In this document: piece after piece, positions 9,379 through 18,072 of the stretch
Layout: each line of letters opens with the position of its first letter
How positions within the stretch are numbered: the stretch's first letter is position 1
From: Dolichospermum sp. DET69
GTDB taxonomy: Bacteria; Cyanobacteriota; Cyanobacteriia; Cyanobacteriales; Nostocaceae
Assembly: GCA_017355425.1 (NCBI GenBank)
Contig: CP070233.1
Span: forward strand, 3,141,501-3,205,500
Direction of reading: 5' to 3'
Length of the DNA stretch: 64,000 nucleotides
Position numbers and translations under genes: made by a program
Notes under the pieces: model-generated
Told to the model about the DNA's origin: nothing
Seen by the model: only the letters and a program-made list of their open reading frames with translations
The model's database searches: none

Positions 9379-10512
9379 TCAATTGTAAATTTGAGCAACT
9401 CTATATTCTATTTGCTCAAGTGCGAATTGCCACACTTGATAACCTGCTGGGGATAAATGCAATCCATCCGTAGTTAATTCAGGACGCAAGTTACCATCAG
9501 TATCCGTAAACCAATTATGAATATTCAAATAATTAGCTCCTTGCTTTTGGGCAATTACAGCAAGTTGGGCGTTAATATGACGAATTCGACTATTAGCAAT
9601 TTTCCCAGAGCGGACAGGTAAGATAGATTGAACAATAATCTGACTGGTAGCATGACTCTGACGTAAACGGTGAATAATCCGCGAGGAATTTACCAAAATT
9701 GATTTGTCAGTAGCACCCTTACGTAAATCATTAATTCCAATCATTAAATAAATTACATCAGGCTTAGTTGCCGAAAATGCTGACAATCTTTGAGAAACCC
9801 CCTCGGAAGTATCTCCAGATATACCTTGATTCAGCCATAATTTACCCGTAGGTAGTTTATCTTTAGGAAACCACAAACTTAAAGAATCACCGACCAAAAT
9901 ACTCAAACGGTTTGCACCTTGACCTTTGGTAATAGCCTTAGCTTCAATAACTAAAAGGCTTTTCCAGTCTTGATAAGTTAGTTTATATGCTTTGTCTGAC
10001 TCCCAGGATGATTCTGAATTTTCATCATTATCAGTGCGCGTATAAATTTGACCATTTCTCAGTGCGGCTAATCTTTGCTGGTAGAGTTGACTACCAGAAA
10101 CAGGTGATTTAGTTGGAGTTATTTGGGAATTAAAGTTAAATGATGATTTTATTGGTGTTGATAATCCATGCCGTCTAAATTCTGATAATAAAATTCCCAA
10201 CCTGGGGAGGTTTTTCCCTATTGCTGATGATTGTTCAACCTTCGGCAGAGTTTGTCTACTAAATTCTGGTAATGAGGTATCAATCTTGGCCAAACTCTTC
10301 CTGACGGGGGAAGACTTTTCAGTTTGACTACTAAATTCAGGTACAACAATTTGACGGGAAGAAATTTTTTCTCTTTCGTAAGATTGGAAACCCTGTGCCA
10401 AATCCAACAAGGATAGAGAATCTTTTGGAAGATTAGGGCTTTGAGGAATTGTTGATGTTGGGATTACCAATCCTGTTAACAAGCTTGCGGCTAACAGATA
10501 AGGTTCACTCAT
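9379..10512 (-). CDS. SGNH/GDSL-type hydrolase
   Basis: 377 residues. The C-terminal ~190 residues are an SGNH hydrolase: block I SILVGDSLSLWF with the catalytic Ser, block II with NQGISGDTSEGV, block III LMIGINDLRKG, and block V TTDGLHLSPAGYQVW with the catalytic Asp-x-x-His pair. The N-terminus has a hydrophobic stretch that may be a signal or membrane anchor (LLAASLLTGLVIP). It is followed by ~150 low-complexity residues with repeated S-x-LPEFSRQ-like segments. Likely a secreted or periplasmic esterase/lipase; substrate unknown. Confidence 0.88.
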   Translation of the reverse strand: MSEPYLLAASLLTGLVIPTSTIPQSPNLPKDSLSLLDLAQGFQSYEREKISSRQIVVPEFSSQTEKSSPVRKSLAKIDTSLPEFSRQTLPKVEQSSAIGKNLPRLGILLSEFRRHGLSTPIKSSFNFNSQITPTKSPVSGSQLYQQRLAALRNGQIYTRTDNDENSESSWESDKAYKLTYQDWKSLLVIEAKAITKGQGANRLSILVGDSLSLWFPKDKLPTGKLWLNQGISGDTSEGVSQRLSAFSATKPDVIYLMIGINDLRKGATDKSILVNSSRIIHRLRQSHATSQIIVQSILPVRSGKIANSRIRHINAQLAVIAQKQGANYLNIHNWFTDTDGNLRPELTTDGLHLSPAGYQVWQFALEQIEYRVAQIYN

Positions 10513-10811
10513 CGTTGTTTTGTTCCTTGTGTGTATTCACTACTTTTTCTTATGACAGCGTTAACTAAGTGAATTCAGGAAGATTTCGATTTCTGTCTAT
10601 TTTTCTAGTTCACTGAAGAAGGGAATAGGGAACAGGGAATAGTTTTTCCTATTTCCTGTTCGGTGAACTGGGAGTAAGAGACCCCGACTTCTATAACAAT
10701 GCCTTAGCCATTTTTGTGTAGGTCGGGTTGAGCGAAGAGAAACCCGACATATTTGTTGGGTTTTGTCCCTCAACCCAACCTACGAATCAATGAATTTTTT
10801 GATTTGGCTAA
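10513..10811. repeat. Intergenic hairpin repeats
   Basis: No gene seen. Contains a GGGAATAGGGAACAGGGAAT / CCTATTTCCTGTTC inverted pair (about 10618-10665) and the common cyanobacterial GGTTGAGCGAAG...AACCCGACA / TTGGGTTTTGTCCCTCAACC hairpin (about 10722-10785). Confidence 0.6.
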
Positions 10812-10879
10812 GAGGATGTTTTAAAAGTCCCTGGTGATGTATCAAATATTTATTACCCCCCTTAATCCCCCCTTGTGAA

Positions 10880-11046
10880 GCTACGGTGTACACACATCTC
10901 TAGACAGGATGCTAAACGTGATCCGATCCCCCTAAATCCCCCTTAAAAAGGGGGACTTTGAAGAATTTAGCCCCCCTTTTTAAGGGGGGTTGGGGGGATC
11001 TAAACGTTGTGGGGCAACTCTAGAAGACTTGTGTGTACACCGTAGC
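10880..11046. repeat. Hairpin element with GCTACGGTGTACACACA inverted ends
   Basis: The left arm GCTACGGTGTACACACA and right arm TGTGTGTACACCGTAGC are perfect inverted repeats. The interior is itself self-complementary (CCCCCTTAAAAAGGGGG type). One occurrence is seen intact, plus a duplicated right half ending at 11118. Confidence 0.75.
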
Positions 11047-11131
11047 CGATGTATTGGGGGGTTGGGGGGATCTAAACGTTGTGGGGCAACTCTAGAAGAC
11101 TTGTGTGTACACCGTAGCCGATGTATTGGGG
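10984..11131. repeat. 72-bp tandem duplication of a hairpin arm
   Basis: Two direct copies with a 72-base period, identical or nearly so, covering GGGATCTAAACGTTGTGGGG through the TGTACACCGTAGC arm and the following CGATGTATTGGGGG. Confidence 0.85.
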
Positions 11132-11180
11132 GAAACAAGAAAATCTAGTCCCCTCCCCAACACATCGGGGAGGGTTAGGC

Positions 11181-11410
11181 TGACAGGTGTAGGTTTTTTA
11201 CAATTGGGTTTTATGCGGGACTTGGAAGACAAGGAAGGAAAGTAGACAAGGGAGTGTGAAGAGAAAGAACCGGAAAATTCTGCCCGATATGTTCGCTATC
11301 TTCATGGGTTTTAATTCTTCTTTGTCCTTCTTCCCTGTCCACTTTCCCTCCTTGTCTGCCAAGTCTGTCCCCTATGATAAATCTCAATGTAAAAAACCTA
11401 CACCTGTCAG
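11181..11410. mobile_element. MITE, CTGACAGG family, complete copy 2 (230 bp)
   Basis: Ends CTGACAGGTGTAGGTTTTT in inverted orientation, with AAGACAAGG-type inner arms. It is flanked on both sides by the 11-base GGAGGGTTAGG. The same ends and the same duplication length occur at 6814-7031, so the boundaries are well fixed. It is inserted inside MITE copy D. Confidence 0.85.
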
Positions 11411-11475
11411 GGAGGGTTAGGGTGGGGTATAACTGTGATAAAAATTACAGAATAATACTTTTAAAACAACCTCTA

Positions 11476-12595
11476 AGGTATTGCTATAAGTGGAGTGTTT
11501 CAGGTGGTGTCTAAATCCCCCTTTCTGAAACTCCCTGTTGCCGGTTCCCTCTTTAAAATATTTCACATTGTTGAGCAATATAATGCTATTAGATCCTTTT
11601 AACTATGATCCATGCTGTTCAGTTAGGATTAAAAGATACTAAAATTGAGAATTTATAATTTGAAAAGACTTACTATATATAGCTTATAGCGTTTTATCTG
11701 TCTTTGTATCACCATCATTTTCTCACGTCTTATTCCTTGATGATCTACTAAATGTGGAGTTTCATACTTTTGATAGATGACAATTATTAATAATTTATGC
11801 TTTATGTCGTAATAAAAATTAACAAATAATTGTATCAGTATCAATTTTCGTTTGTGAAAAAGTAGGGCTAAAAATCTGGAAGTATTAATATATATAGTCT
11901 AAATAGCATCTTTTTTTTAAAGATAGATATGTTTATTGATACCTGTTGGTTTAACAGCCTGACTATTAATACAAACAGAAATATGTCATATTATTATGCA
12001 ATTTTAGCAATATATCTATATGCAATAAAATAAGAAAATCCTGGAAATGCTTGCTACAGAAGAGTTATAACTCCGTTTAAACTATGTCTTGATGATCTAG
12101 TAAATTTGGTTTTTATCCATCAAAAGGATGAAAATTATGCATTATTTGTAACGCTGGTGATAACAAAAATCAATAAATAAGTATATTGGTATCAATTTTC
12201 GGTTGTAAAAAAAATAGAGCTAGAAAGCTGGAAAGTCTAATTTATAAGGTTTAAACAGCATATTATTTTTTTTAAGCAGGTACGTTTATTTATACTTATT
12301 TAATTAAATATCTTACTATTAATACAAGTAAGAATATGTAATTTTATTATGTAATTTTAACAACATAGCTATGTGCAGCAAAATAAGTAAATCCTGGAAA
12401 TGCTTGCTACAGAAGAGTTATGCCCGTAGTCAGAAAGTTAGATTTGCAGAATTATTAAGTCAGTTTGCTATTTATAGTCTGGACTAGACATATAAAGATT
12501 TATCGAAACTAAAGTAGATCAGTTCCGGGGATGTAGAATAACTTCGCAAAAAGTGCTACTATTTATCCGATGTAATTAATGTTTTCTTTTATCCC
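11476..12595. other. AT-rich noncoding region with a diverged direct duplication
   Basis: No supported gene on either strand. The dominant structure is the pair of ~333-bp direct repeats at 11736-12068 and 12088-12421, listed separately. Confidence 0.6.
11736..12421. repeat. Two ~333-bp diverged direct repeats (352-bp period), noncoding
   Basis: Unit 1 is 11736-12068 and unit 2 is 12088-12421. Both open with CTTGATGATCTA and close with a ~33-base block around CCTGGAAATGCTTGCTACAG that is fully conserved, while the middle has drifted (substitutions and small indels) but stays alignable throughout, for example GTATCAATTTTCG / GTATCAATTTTCG. Stops break all frames. Function unknown. Confidence 0.8.
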
Positions 12596-12790
12596 GTGGC
12601 TAGAGCTAGTACAGCAATCGGTGTATCTCCCATCATTAAGGAGATTGTGCAAAAACAGGCACATTCAACTCGCTTAACCTTGAAAGAGGTTATTCTCATG
12701 GGAATGTTGGCAATTGATAAGTTAGATCCTCAAAGTTGTCAAGAATTGGCAGATCAAGTTCATCAAATGCAGGTTAATGGTGAAATCTAA
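12596..12790 (+). CDS. Small hypothetical protein, possibly ribbon-helix-helix-like
   Basis: 64 residues from GTG at 12596. The composition is protein-like and predicted mostly helical: a short N-terminal segment ARASTAIGVS, then IIKEIVQKQA, STRLTLKEVILMGMLAI and QELADQVHQM. The STRLTLKEVILMGM portion is reminiscent of ribbon-helix-helix antitoxins, but no toxin partner follows. No clear Shine-Dalgarno sequence. It lies 170 bp downstream of the duplicated noncoding units. It could be a small regulator or a relic. Confidence 0.45.
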   Translation: MARASTAIGVSPIIKEIVQKQAHSTRLTLKEVILMGMLAIDKLDPQSCQELADQVHQMQVNGEI

Positions 12791-12881
12791 AACTGCGGGC
12801 AAGAGTCTAAAATTCAAAGTCTCAAGCCTCCAGTTTTCAAGCTAAAAGATAACAAGGGTGGTAGTGTGATTTATCAAATCT

Positions 12882-13195
12882 CTATTCTTGGCTAAAACAA
12901 TAGCAATTTCCCATTAAATAGTTCTCATTCAGTTCCAAAATTAACCAGCGGTGTTGCTAATTTTCAGCAACAACTCCCGTTGTGTTAATACCAGCGAAGG
13001 GATCTAAAATTAGATACCCTTTATGTCTGAAAAACTTAATAAAAAACTCAGGGAAAGCCTGAGAAACCGTCCTGGATAAAGTTTAATTCCTGCTTGTTTA
13101 CAGCGGTGGAAATAAGCAATATTAGACTTGATATTCGCAATCTTTAGCAAATTTGGCTGAATTGCCCCTGATGTTCCTTTAGGAATTGAGCAGAA
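12882..13195 (-). pseudogene. Decayed site-specific DNA methyltransferase (DPF-G-TTG type), C-terminal part
   Basis: On the minus strand the pieces PKGTSGAIQPNLLKIAN, then [20 protein letters not shown] and RWLILELNENYLMG read in family order but in different frames with internal stops. These match the PKG.SGAIPPNLL, DPFAGS.TTG (SAM motif I) and RW...EL...YL.G blocks of N4-cytosine/N6-adenine methyltransferases. The N-terminal part is missing and at least two frameshifts are needed. It is clearly non-functional. Confidence 0.75.
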
Positions 13196-13576
13196 ATATC
13201 ATGTCCAAGTCGTAAAATATTTTGGCCTTATAGCCGTTTTTGAGTAGTTTTGCATACTCTGGCTATAAGGCTTTGATATTTTTTAATTATTTATTGGGAT
13301 TCTGATTTAAGAGGTTGTTTGAAAAGTATTAGATGAAACCGATAATCTCCAAAAACCTAACCCCCCTGCCCCCTTCCCTACGTTAGCGCAGCGTGCCGAA
13401 GGCTGGGAAGGGGGGTTTCAAAGCCTCTCCCCGCTTCGGGGAGAGGTTTACAAGAGGGGTTTCTTTATACATTAAAAACTTTTCAAACATCCTCTAAGAA
13501 TTATTCTGATTTCTGACATTTAGTGTTAATGGTTCTGAGTTAAAAACTTTGACAAAAATAGTTAAGAAATAAAAAT
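13196..13576. other. Intergenic region with MITE copy B
   Basis: Contains the 184-bp MITE (13311-13494); otherwise no gene signal. A hairpin at about 13225-13275 (TTTTGGCCTTATAGCC / GGCTATAAGGCTTTGATA) could be a terminator-like structure. Confidence 0.5.
13311..13494. mobile_element. MITE, GAGG-TGTTTGAAAAGT family, copy B (184 bp)
   Basis: GAGGTTGTTTGAAAAGT at the left, ACTTTTCAAACATCCTC at the right, flanked by TAA on both sides. The interior is closely related to copy A but carries an extra ~20-bp CGTTAGCGCAGCGTGCCGAA-type insertion within the CTTCCC hairpin. Confidence 0.87.
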
Positions 13577-14302
13577 TTAGAATAATGCCATTATCGCAGC
13601 GGGAGAACCAGAACCTCCTTTCAACCGGAGAATCCCAATGATTAAGGTAGTACCTTGAGGTGGTAAGTTATCTAAGTTGGTGAGATTTTCGATCACAATT
13701 AGTGATTGCTCCAAGAGCAACCGATTAATAGTAAAGTTGGTATCCTGTCCAGAATCTACACCGTGAGTATCAATGCCCACTCCAGCAATTTGCCTGTGTG
13801 TAATTAAAAACTTAGTCGCTTCCTGGCTAAAACCGGGAAAGTGCATTTTCCCTTGTATATCTTGGTTAAAAAACTCCTTTTGATTTGACCATTTTTCTTG
13901 CCAACCAGTATATAGTATGACTAAATTACCTGCGGGAATTTGCCCAAATTGAGTTTCCCAAGTTTGAATATCACTAACAGTGAAGACATAATCAGGATTT
14001 ATTGCCGCTTGTTCGCAAATATTAATAACTACAGCAGGTACTATGAGGGATGATGCTGGATATTTGTCAACACTGACACCGTTTGCATAGAAGCTATTGG
14101 GGGCGTTAATATGAGTGGCGCTATGTTCCCCCAAAGAAAAGCGTCCTAAGTAATAACCATCATCCTGAATTTCTGCAACACTAGCAAATTCTACTGGTGG
14201 ATCACCAGGCCATTTGGGTATATCTGTATCAATCAGATGGCTGAGATGGATAACACGAGAGTAACTAATATTACTTGATGGGTGGGAATTTTTGCTAGTC
14301 AA
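13577..14302 (-). CDS. Cyclase-family metal-dependent hydrolase (kynurenine-formamidase-like)
   Basis: 241 residues from a TTG start at 14302. Family blocks: HLSHLIDTDIPKWPGDPPV (~18), GEHSATHINAPNSF (~58) for the metal-binding HxGTHxDxP site, LVILYTGW (~127), FPGFSQEATKFLI (~155), VGIDTHGVDSGQD (~177) and ENLTNLDNLP. The usual Asp of the metal motif reads Asn here and the Gly reads Ala, so activity may differ. Members hydrolyse N-formylkynurenine or related amides; the substrate is not assignable. No tryptophan-degradation genes are nearby. Confidence 0.85.
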   Translation of the reverse strand: MTSKNSHPSSNISYSRVIHLSHLIDTDIPKWPGDPPVEFASVAEIQDDGYYLGRFSLGEHSATHINAPNSFYANGVSVDKYPASSLIVPAVVINICEQAAINPDYVFTVSDIQTWETQFGQIPAGNLVILYTGWQEKWSNQKEFFNQDIQGKMHFPGFSQEATKFLITHRQIAGVGIDTHGVDSGQDTNFTINRLLLEQSLIVIENLTNLDNLPPQGTTLIIGILRLKGGSGSPAAIMALF

Positions 14303-15120
14303 AGGGATTTATTCCTAATTTGATGACATTTTCATAAATAAGCCCCCAAGCCTATTCACTTCAAGGTAATTGGGGGGAATTTTAATGTTGCAGCAAAAAG
14401 TGAATTTAATATCAGTAAACAGTGAAAAAGTTAAGCTTTAAATAAGGAATAGTTAATTTTAGATAAACTTTCTTAAAATTAGGATTACAGGAATCCGGTT
14501 TGATTTTTTATTCAGGGAATCTGTAAATAATTCCTTTTTTATCACGTGCTTCAAACAATACTATTGCCAAATTACGAGGGTGAGATGATAATGCTTTAAC
14601 CATGAACTCCCGTTTCTCACTCTTGCTTGGCAAAAACAATCAGCCTTAAAAATTCCTTAAAGGTTTCCGACAAGGATTTTTTAAATGTATTGACGGGGTA
14701 GATAAGGGTTTTAGATTCTAAATTACCTTTTCCTCAAAACGCTTATGTATGCTTATTTTTGCCGTTTTTGCCAAAAATTATCAAGGCTCTTATTTTGGCA
14801 ACAGTATTGTCAAAATTAGCATTTAATTGTTTAGCTTTTTCGTCTAAATATAGTTTGGCTTCTTCTATAGATATTTGAGCAGATAAAGCAATACAATCGA
14901 GGGCGGGGAAACCCCGCCCCTACAGGTTTTTAAATTTAATCACCGTATCTCATTTAAGTGTATACCGCTATATGTAATAGGAAAATATTTACACACTAAT
15001 AGCATTTTAGGTAGGGGATTTTTAGTGAAATGTAAAGATTTGTAAAACATCAGGTAAGTTTTGAAAATTAGACTGAGAAACAAAAGAACAGATACTTAAA
15101 AGCACTGTTCATATATCTAA
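14303..15120. other. Degraded intergenic region
   Basis: No intact gene. Two minus-strand protein-like fragments (see 14508-14896) and otherwise AT-rich sequence with a GGGCGGGGAAACCCCGCCC hairpin at about 14899-14920. Confidence 0.5.
14508..14896 (-). pseudogene. Fragments of one or two unrecognised genes
   Basis: Minus strand. About 14769-14896 reads ALSAQISIEEAKLYLDEK and continues AKQLNANFDNTVAKIRALI before stops. About 14508-14640 reads LPSKSEKREFMVKALSSHP and continues to IYRFPE-stop. Both stretches have coding-like composition but are short, in different frames and separated by stops. Product not recognised. Confidence 0.35.
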
Positions 15121-15381
15121 AATCCTCTACCTTATCTGCCTTTACCACAGCAGTTGATTGTTGTTCTCACATCTATTTTTGCTTCTGTGGGTGCAGCAGG
15201 TATTCCAGAAGCTGGTTTGGTAACGATGACTTTGGTATTTACTTCTGTTGGTTTGCCTACTGAATATATTGCTTTATTAGTAACTGTGGACTGGTTTCTT
15301 GATCGTTGTCGCACTGCTATTAATGTTATGGGTGATATGACTGTTAGTTGTTTACTTGATGGTAAACATCGAAAGGTTTAG
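15121..15381 (+). pseudogene. C-terminal fragment of a Na+:dicarboxylate/glutamate symporter (DAACS family)
   Basis: The open stretch reads [20 protein letters not shown], then [20 protein letters not shown] and [18 protein letters not shown]. This matches the well-known C-terminal hairpin HP2 and TM8 of GltP-type symporters (SVG.AG.P, D...D..RT..NV.GD). An in-frame stop lies just upstream at 15118 and no upstream domains are found, so only ~20% of the gene survives. The membrane core ends in a non-family KHRKV tail. Confidence 0.8.
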
Positions 15382-15469
15382 TTAGTGAAAAATTAGCGAG
15401 ATTTTTATTTTAGAGACTTCCAAATAGAAAAATATCCCAAATTCTCTTTTGGTGCAGGATGAACAACTT

Positions 15470-15660
15470 GCTAATAATACCAGGAGGGGCCAGATGCAAA
15501 CGTGAATCATAGCAGCATATTCTACAGCCTCAGGGATGAACAACTTTCTAATAATACCAGGACGGGCAAGATGCCCATCCCACAAGATTAGACATTTTTT
15601 TTGTGGAGTTCTTTTATAGCTGGTTTTGGTGGGCATTGCCCACCCTACGTATTAATTGAA
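15470..15660. repeat. Dispersed ACGGGC(A)GGATGCCC repeat region
   Basis: Contains two related units beginning GATGAACAACTT.CTAATAATACCAGGA. The second continues CGGGCAAGATGCCCATCCCA, which recurs at 63239-63276, and a GTGGGCATTGCCCACC palindrome. No protein supported. Confidence 0.6.
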
Positions 15661-15682
15661 AAAACAAAAGTGGCGTTTTTTT

Positions 15683-16702
15683 CTATCTCATGTTCTGCTT
15701 TTTCTCGGCTTTAGGATCACGATTAGCTACGGCAGCTAATTCGGCATCCATTAAGGTTTTTCCGGTGGCTGCTAGGTAAACATCATCTAAACTGGGACGG
15801 GATTGGGCAATACCAAAAATGGGTAAGTTGGCATTATTTAACGCCTGTTGAATAGTTATCAAAGCGTCATTTTGGGGTGCGACTACCAAATTTAGGGAGT
15901 TACCTTGGGCGCTGTTGATGATGATTTCTTGGACAAAGGGTAAAGCTGCTAAAAGGTTTTTTGCAGTTTCGGCTTCTTCGCTGGGTGAAAATTCACGGAT
16001 TCTCAAGGTGATGCGATCGCCTCCTACCTGATCTTTTAACTGAGATGGTGTACCATTAGCAATAACCAAACCTCTATCTATAATTGCCACTCTATCAGCT
16101 AAAGCGTCAACTTCTTCTAAATAATGGCTGGTAATGACTACGGTAGTTCCCGCAGCCCGCAACTGACGCAAGAAATCCCACACTACAACCCGGCTTTCAA
16201 TATCTAGCCCTACCGTTGGTTCATCTAATACCAAGACATCTGGTGCATGAAGTAAACCAGCAGCCAAATCTAACCGTTTACGTAAACCACCGGAATATGT
16301 GCCGGTTTTTTTATCTGCGTATTCTTGTAAACCCAGCAAATCTAGAATAGTGTTAATTCGCTGTTTAATCAGCGCACCGGGAAGATGATAAAGCGCGGCT
16401 TGTAATTGTAGTAACTCCCGGCCAGTTAGCACTTTATCCAAGGCTACTTCCTGCGCTACATAACCCAGTTTTTGCCGGGCTAATTTGGGATGATCTAATA
16501 CGGAAATGCCAGAAACTTCAATTTTTCCAGCATCAGGGGTTGTCAGCGTACACAATGCCCGGAGAGTGGTTGTTTTTCCAGCCCCGTTGGGTCCTAGTAA
16601 ACCGAAGATTTCTCCAGGTTGTACGTGAAAGGAGACATCCTGAACTGCGACTACATTACCGTAGCTTTTTTTTAGATTTTCGATGAAAACGGCGGCAGCC
16701 AT
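15683..16702 (-). CDS. ABC transporter ATP-binding protein (DrrA-like)
   Basis: 339 residues. Complete nucleotide-binding domain: Walker A GPNGAGKT (37-44), Q-loop YVAQE, signature YSGGLRKRLDLAAGLL, Walker B VLVLDEPTVGLD and H-loop VITSHYLEEVD. A C-terminal ~100-residue extension of the daunorubicin-resistance type follows (SLDDVYLAATGK). These ATPases normally pair with an ABC-2 permease encoded directly downstream; here the downstream neighbour is a repeat and a symporter relic, so the permease must be elsewhere or lost. Substrate unknown. Confidence 0.9.
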   Translation of the reverse strand: MAAAVFIENLKKSYGNVVAVQDVSFHVQPGEIFGLLGPNGAGKTTTLRALCTLTTPDAGKIEVSGISVLDHPKLARQKLGYVAQEVALDKVLTGRELLQLQAALYHLPGALIKQRINTILDLLGLQEYADKKTGTYSGGLRKRLDLAAGLLHAPDVLVLDEPTVGLDIESRVVVWDFLRQLRAAGTTVVITSHYLEEVDALADRVAIIDRGLVIANGTPSQLKDQVGGDRITLRIREFSPSEEAETAKNLLAALPFVQEIIINSAQGNSLNLVVAPQNDALITIQQALNNANLPIFGIAQSRPSLDDVYLAATGKTLMDAELAAVANRDPKAEKKQNMR

Positions 16703-16983
16703 AACAGCTATAATCCCTAACTATACAATTCGCAACAATCTATCTTCTATTGTATGAGTTGAGCGATCGCTGTGATGAGTTCAATATTTCATAATGCCTG
16801 TTCTGGTGATAAATTAATATTCTTTGCCAAACTAAAGGTTTTCAATTCTTTTTTTGACAATAGGTACATAGAGTTTGCTGAAAAAGTCTTTTCTTGAAGG
16901 CTAGGAGTCAGGAGAAAGAATTAAAAGGAGTAAAGAATAGTCTCGAATCTGGGAAAGTGAAATCTTGGTCAAAACAGGTATTG

Positions 16984-17982
16984 CTAATCTGATTCCAGTG
17001 TTACAGAAGGGCAAACAATGGTCCGAAAACCAATGTGGTTAGTGGAGGTATCTATATCCTCTGGGTGTCGAGCGGCGGGACGGTAACGAGCGCAGTAGTT
17101 AGGCGCGCAGAGGAAAGAACCCCCTTTGAGTACCTTACGCGGTTTCTGCATTGAGGGTAATAACTTGCGGTTATAGCTATCTGCTTCTGTTCCGCCTTGA
17201 GGATTTTTAGGAGTACAGCAAGCTTTTGTGGGGTTTTCTGGATGTTTCTCCTGATACCAATCGGTTGTCCATTCCCAAACATTACCAATCATATCGTAGA
17301 GGCCATAGCCATTGGGTGGATAGCCACCAACGGCTTCTGTGCCTGGTGGGTGGGGTTTAAGATTTTCGGAAGGAAACTTTCCTTGCCAAGTGTTTGCCAT
17401 TAGCTTACCATTGGGCATAAATTCATTTCCCCAAGCGAAGTCTGCACCATCTAAGCCGCCTCGTGCTGCTAATTCCCACTGAGCTTCGGTTGGTAGTTCT
17501 TTTCCTGCCCACTCAGTATAGGCAAGGGCATCTTCATATACAATATGTACGACGGGGTGATTTTCCCGATTTTTAATCGAACTATTTGTCCCTTCAGGAT
17601 GCCGCCAGTTAGCACCGGCGAGGTAGTGCCACCAACATACTGTCCGGGGATCGACTGGGCGATCTGGCTTCATAAATACTGCTGATCCGGGTACTAACAT
17701 TTCAGGAGTAGCATCAGGATAGTCTTCTGCTTTTGGCGGTTTTTCTGCAAAGGTAACGTATCCTGTTTCTTTGACGAATTTTTGAAATTGTTTGTTAGTA
17801 ACTAAATACTTATCCATCCAGAAGCCACTAACGGTGACGGTGTGGGCTGGTGCTTCTTCTGGATATTTTGAGTTGTCTGCTCCCATCTCGAAAGTCCGCT
17901 CAGGAATCCATACCATATCTTGATGGGGAGGTTTACCCGGATGAGAGAACGGTTTTTTAGATACTTGGGGATTTGAAGTCAT
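16984..17982 (-). CDS. Formylglycine-generating enzyme (sulfatase-modifying factor)
   Basis: 332 residues from ATG 17982. The frame could open at 18066, but that extension contains HIP1 repeats and does not match the family. The enzyme oxidises the sulfatase active-site Cys to formylglycine. Blocks: MVWIPERTFEMGAD (~23), WMDKYLVTNKQF (~55), LPTEAQWELAARGG (~163), GLYDMIGNVWEWTTDWY (~227) and VLKGGSFLCAPNYCARYR. The last holds the two catalytic/copper-binding cysteines, Cys292 and Cys297, and NHIGFR closes the domain. It lies downstream of two CxPxR sulfatase genes on the same strand, its probable substrates. Confidence 0.93.
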   Translation of the reverse strand: MTSNPQVSKKPFSHPGKPPHQDMVWIPERTFEMGADNSKYPEEAPAHTVTVSGFWMDKYLVTNKQFQKFVKETGYVTFAEKPPKAEDYPDATPEMLVPGSAVFMKPDRPVDPRTVCWWHYLAGANWRHPEGTNSSIKNRENHPVVHIVYEDALAYTEWAGKELPTEAQWELAARGGLDGADFAWGNEFMPNGKLMANTWQGKFPSENLKPHPPGTEAVGGYPPNGYGLYDMIGNVWEWTTDWYQEKHPENPTKACCTPKNPQGGTEADSYNRKLLPSMQKPRKVLKGGSFLCAPNYCARYRPAARHPEDIDTSTNHIGFRTIVCPSVTLESD

Positions 17983-18072
17983 TTTGAATATTAGGAAGAT
18001 AATTAGGTTTTTGGGAAAATGCGATCGCATTATCGAGTCGAGCGATCGCAATTCATCTTTAATCAAATCAGG

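Larger units (their letters stand above)
10812..11475. mobile_element. MITE, GAGG-TGTTTGAAAAGT family, copy D, expanded by nested elements (664 bp)
   Basis: Left end GAGGATGTTTTAAAAGT and right end ACTTTTAAAACAACCTC, both flanked by TAA. Other copies are 159-184 bp; this one is enlarged by a GCTACGGTGTACACACA hairpin element (10880-11046), a 72-bp partial tandem duplication of it, and a complete CTGACAGG-family MITE (11181-11410). No coding sequence inside. Confidence 0.8.

Noticed and set aside
11653-11844. 63-codon minus-strand frame
   Set aside because: Overlaps the diverged noncoding repeat unit, low-complexity I/K/Y-rich residues; not preserved in the second unit.
15382-15636. 84-codon minus-strand frame
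   Set aside because: Lies across the dispersed ACGGGC/GCCC repeat; no coding character.
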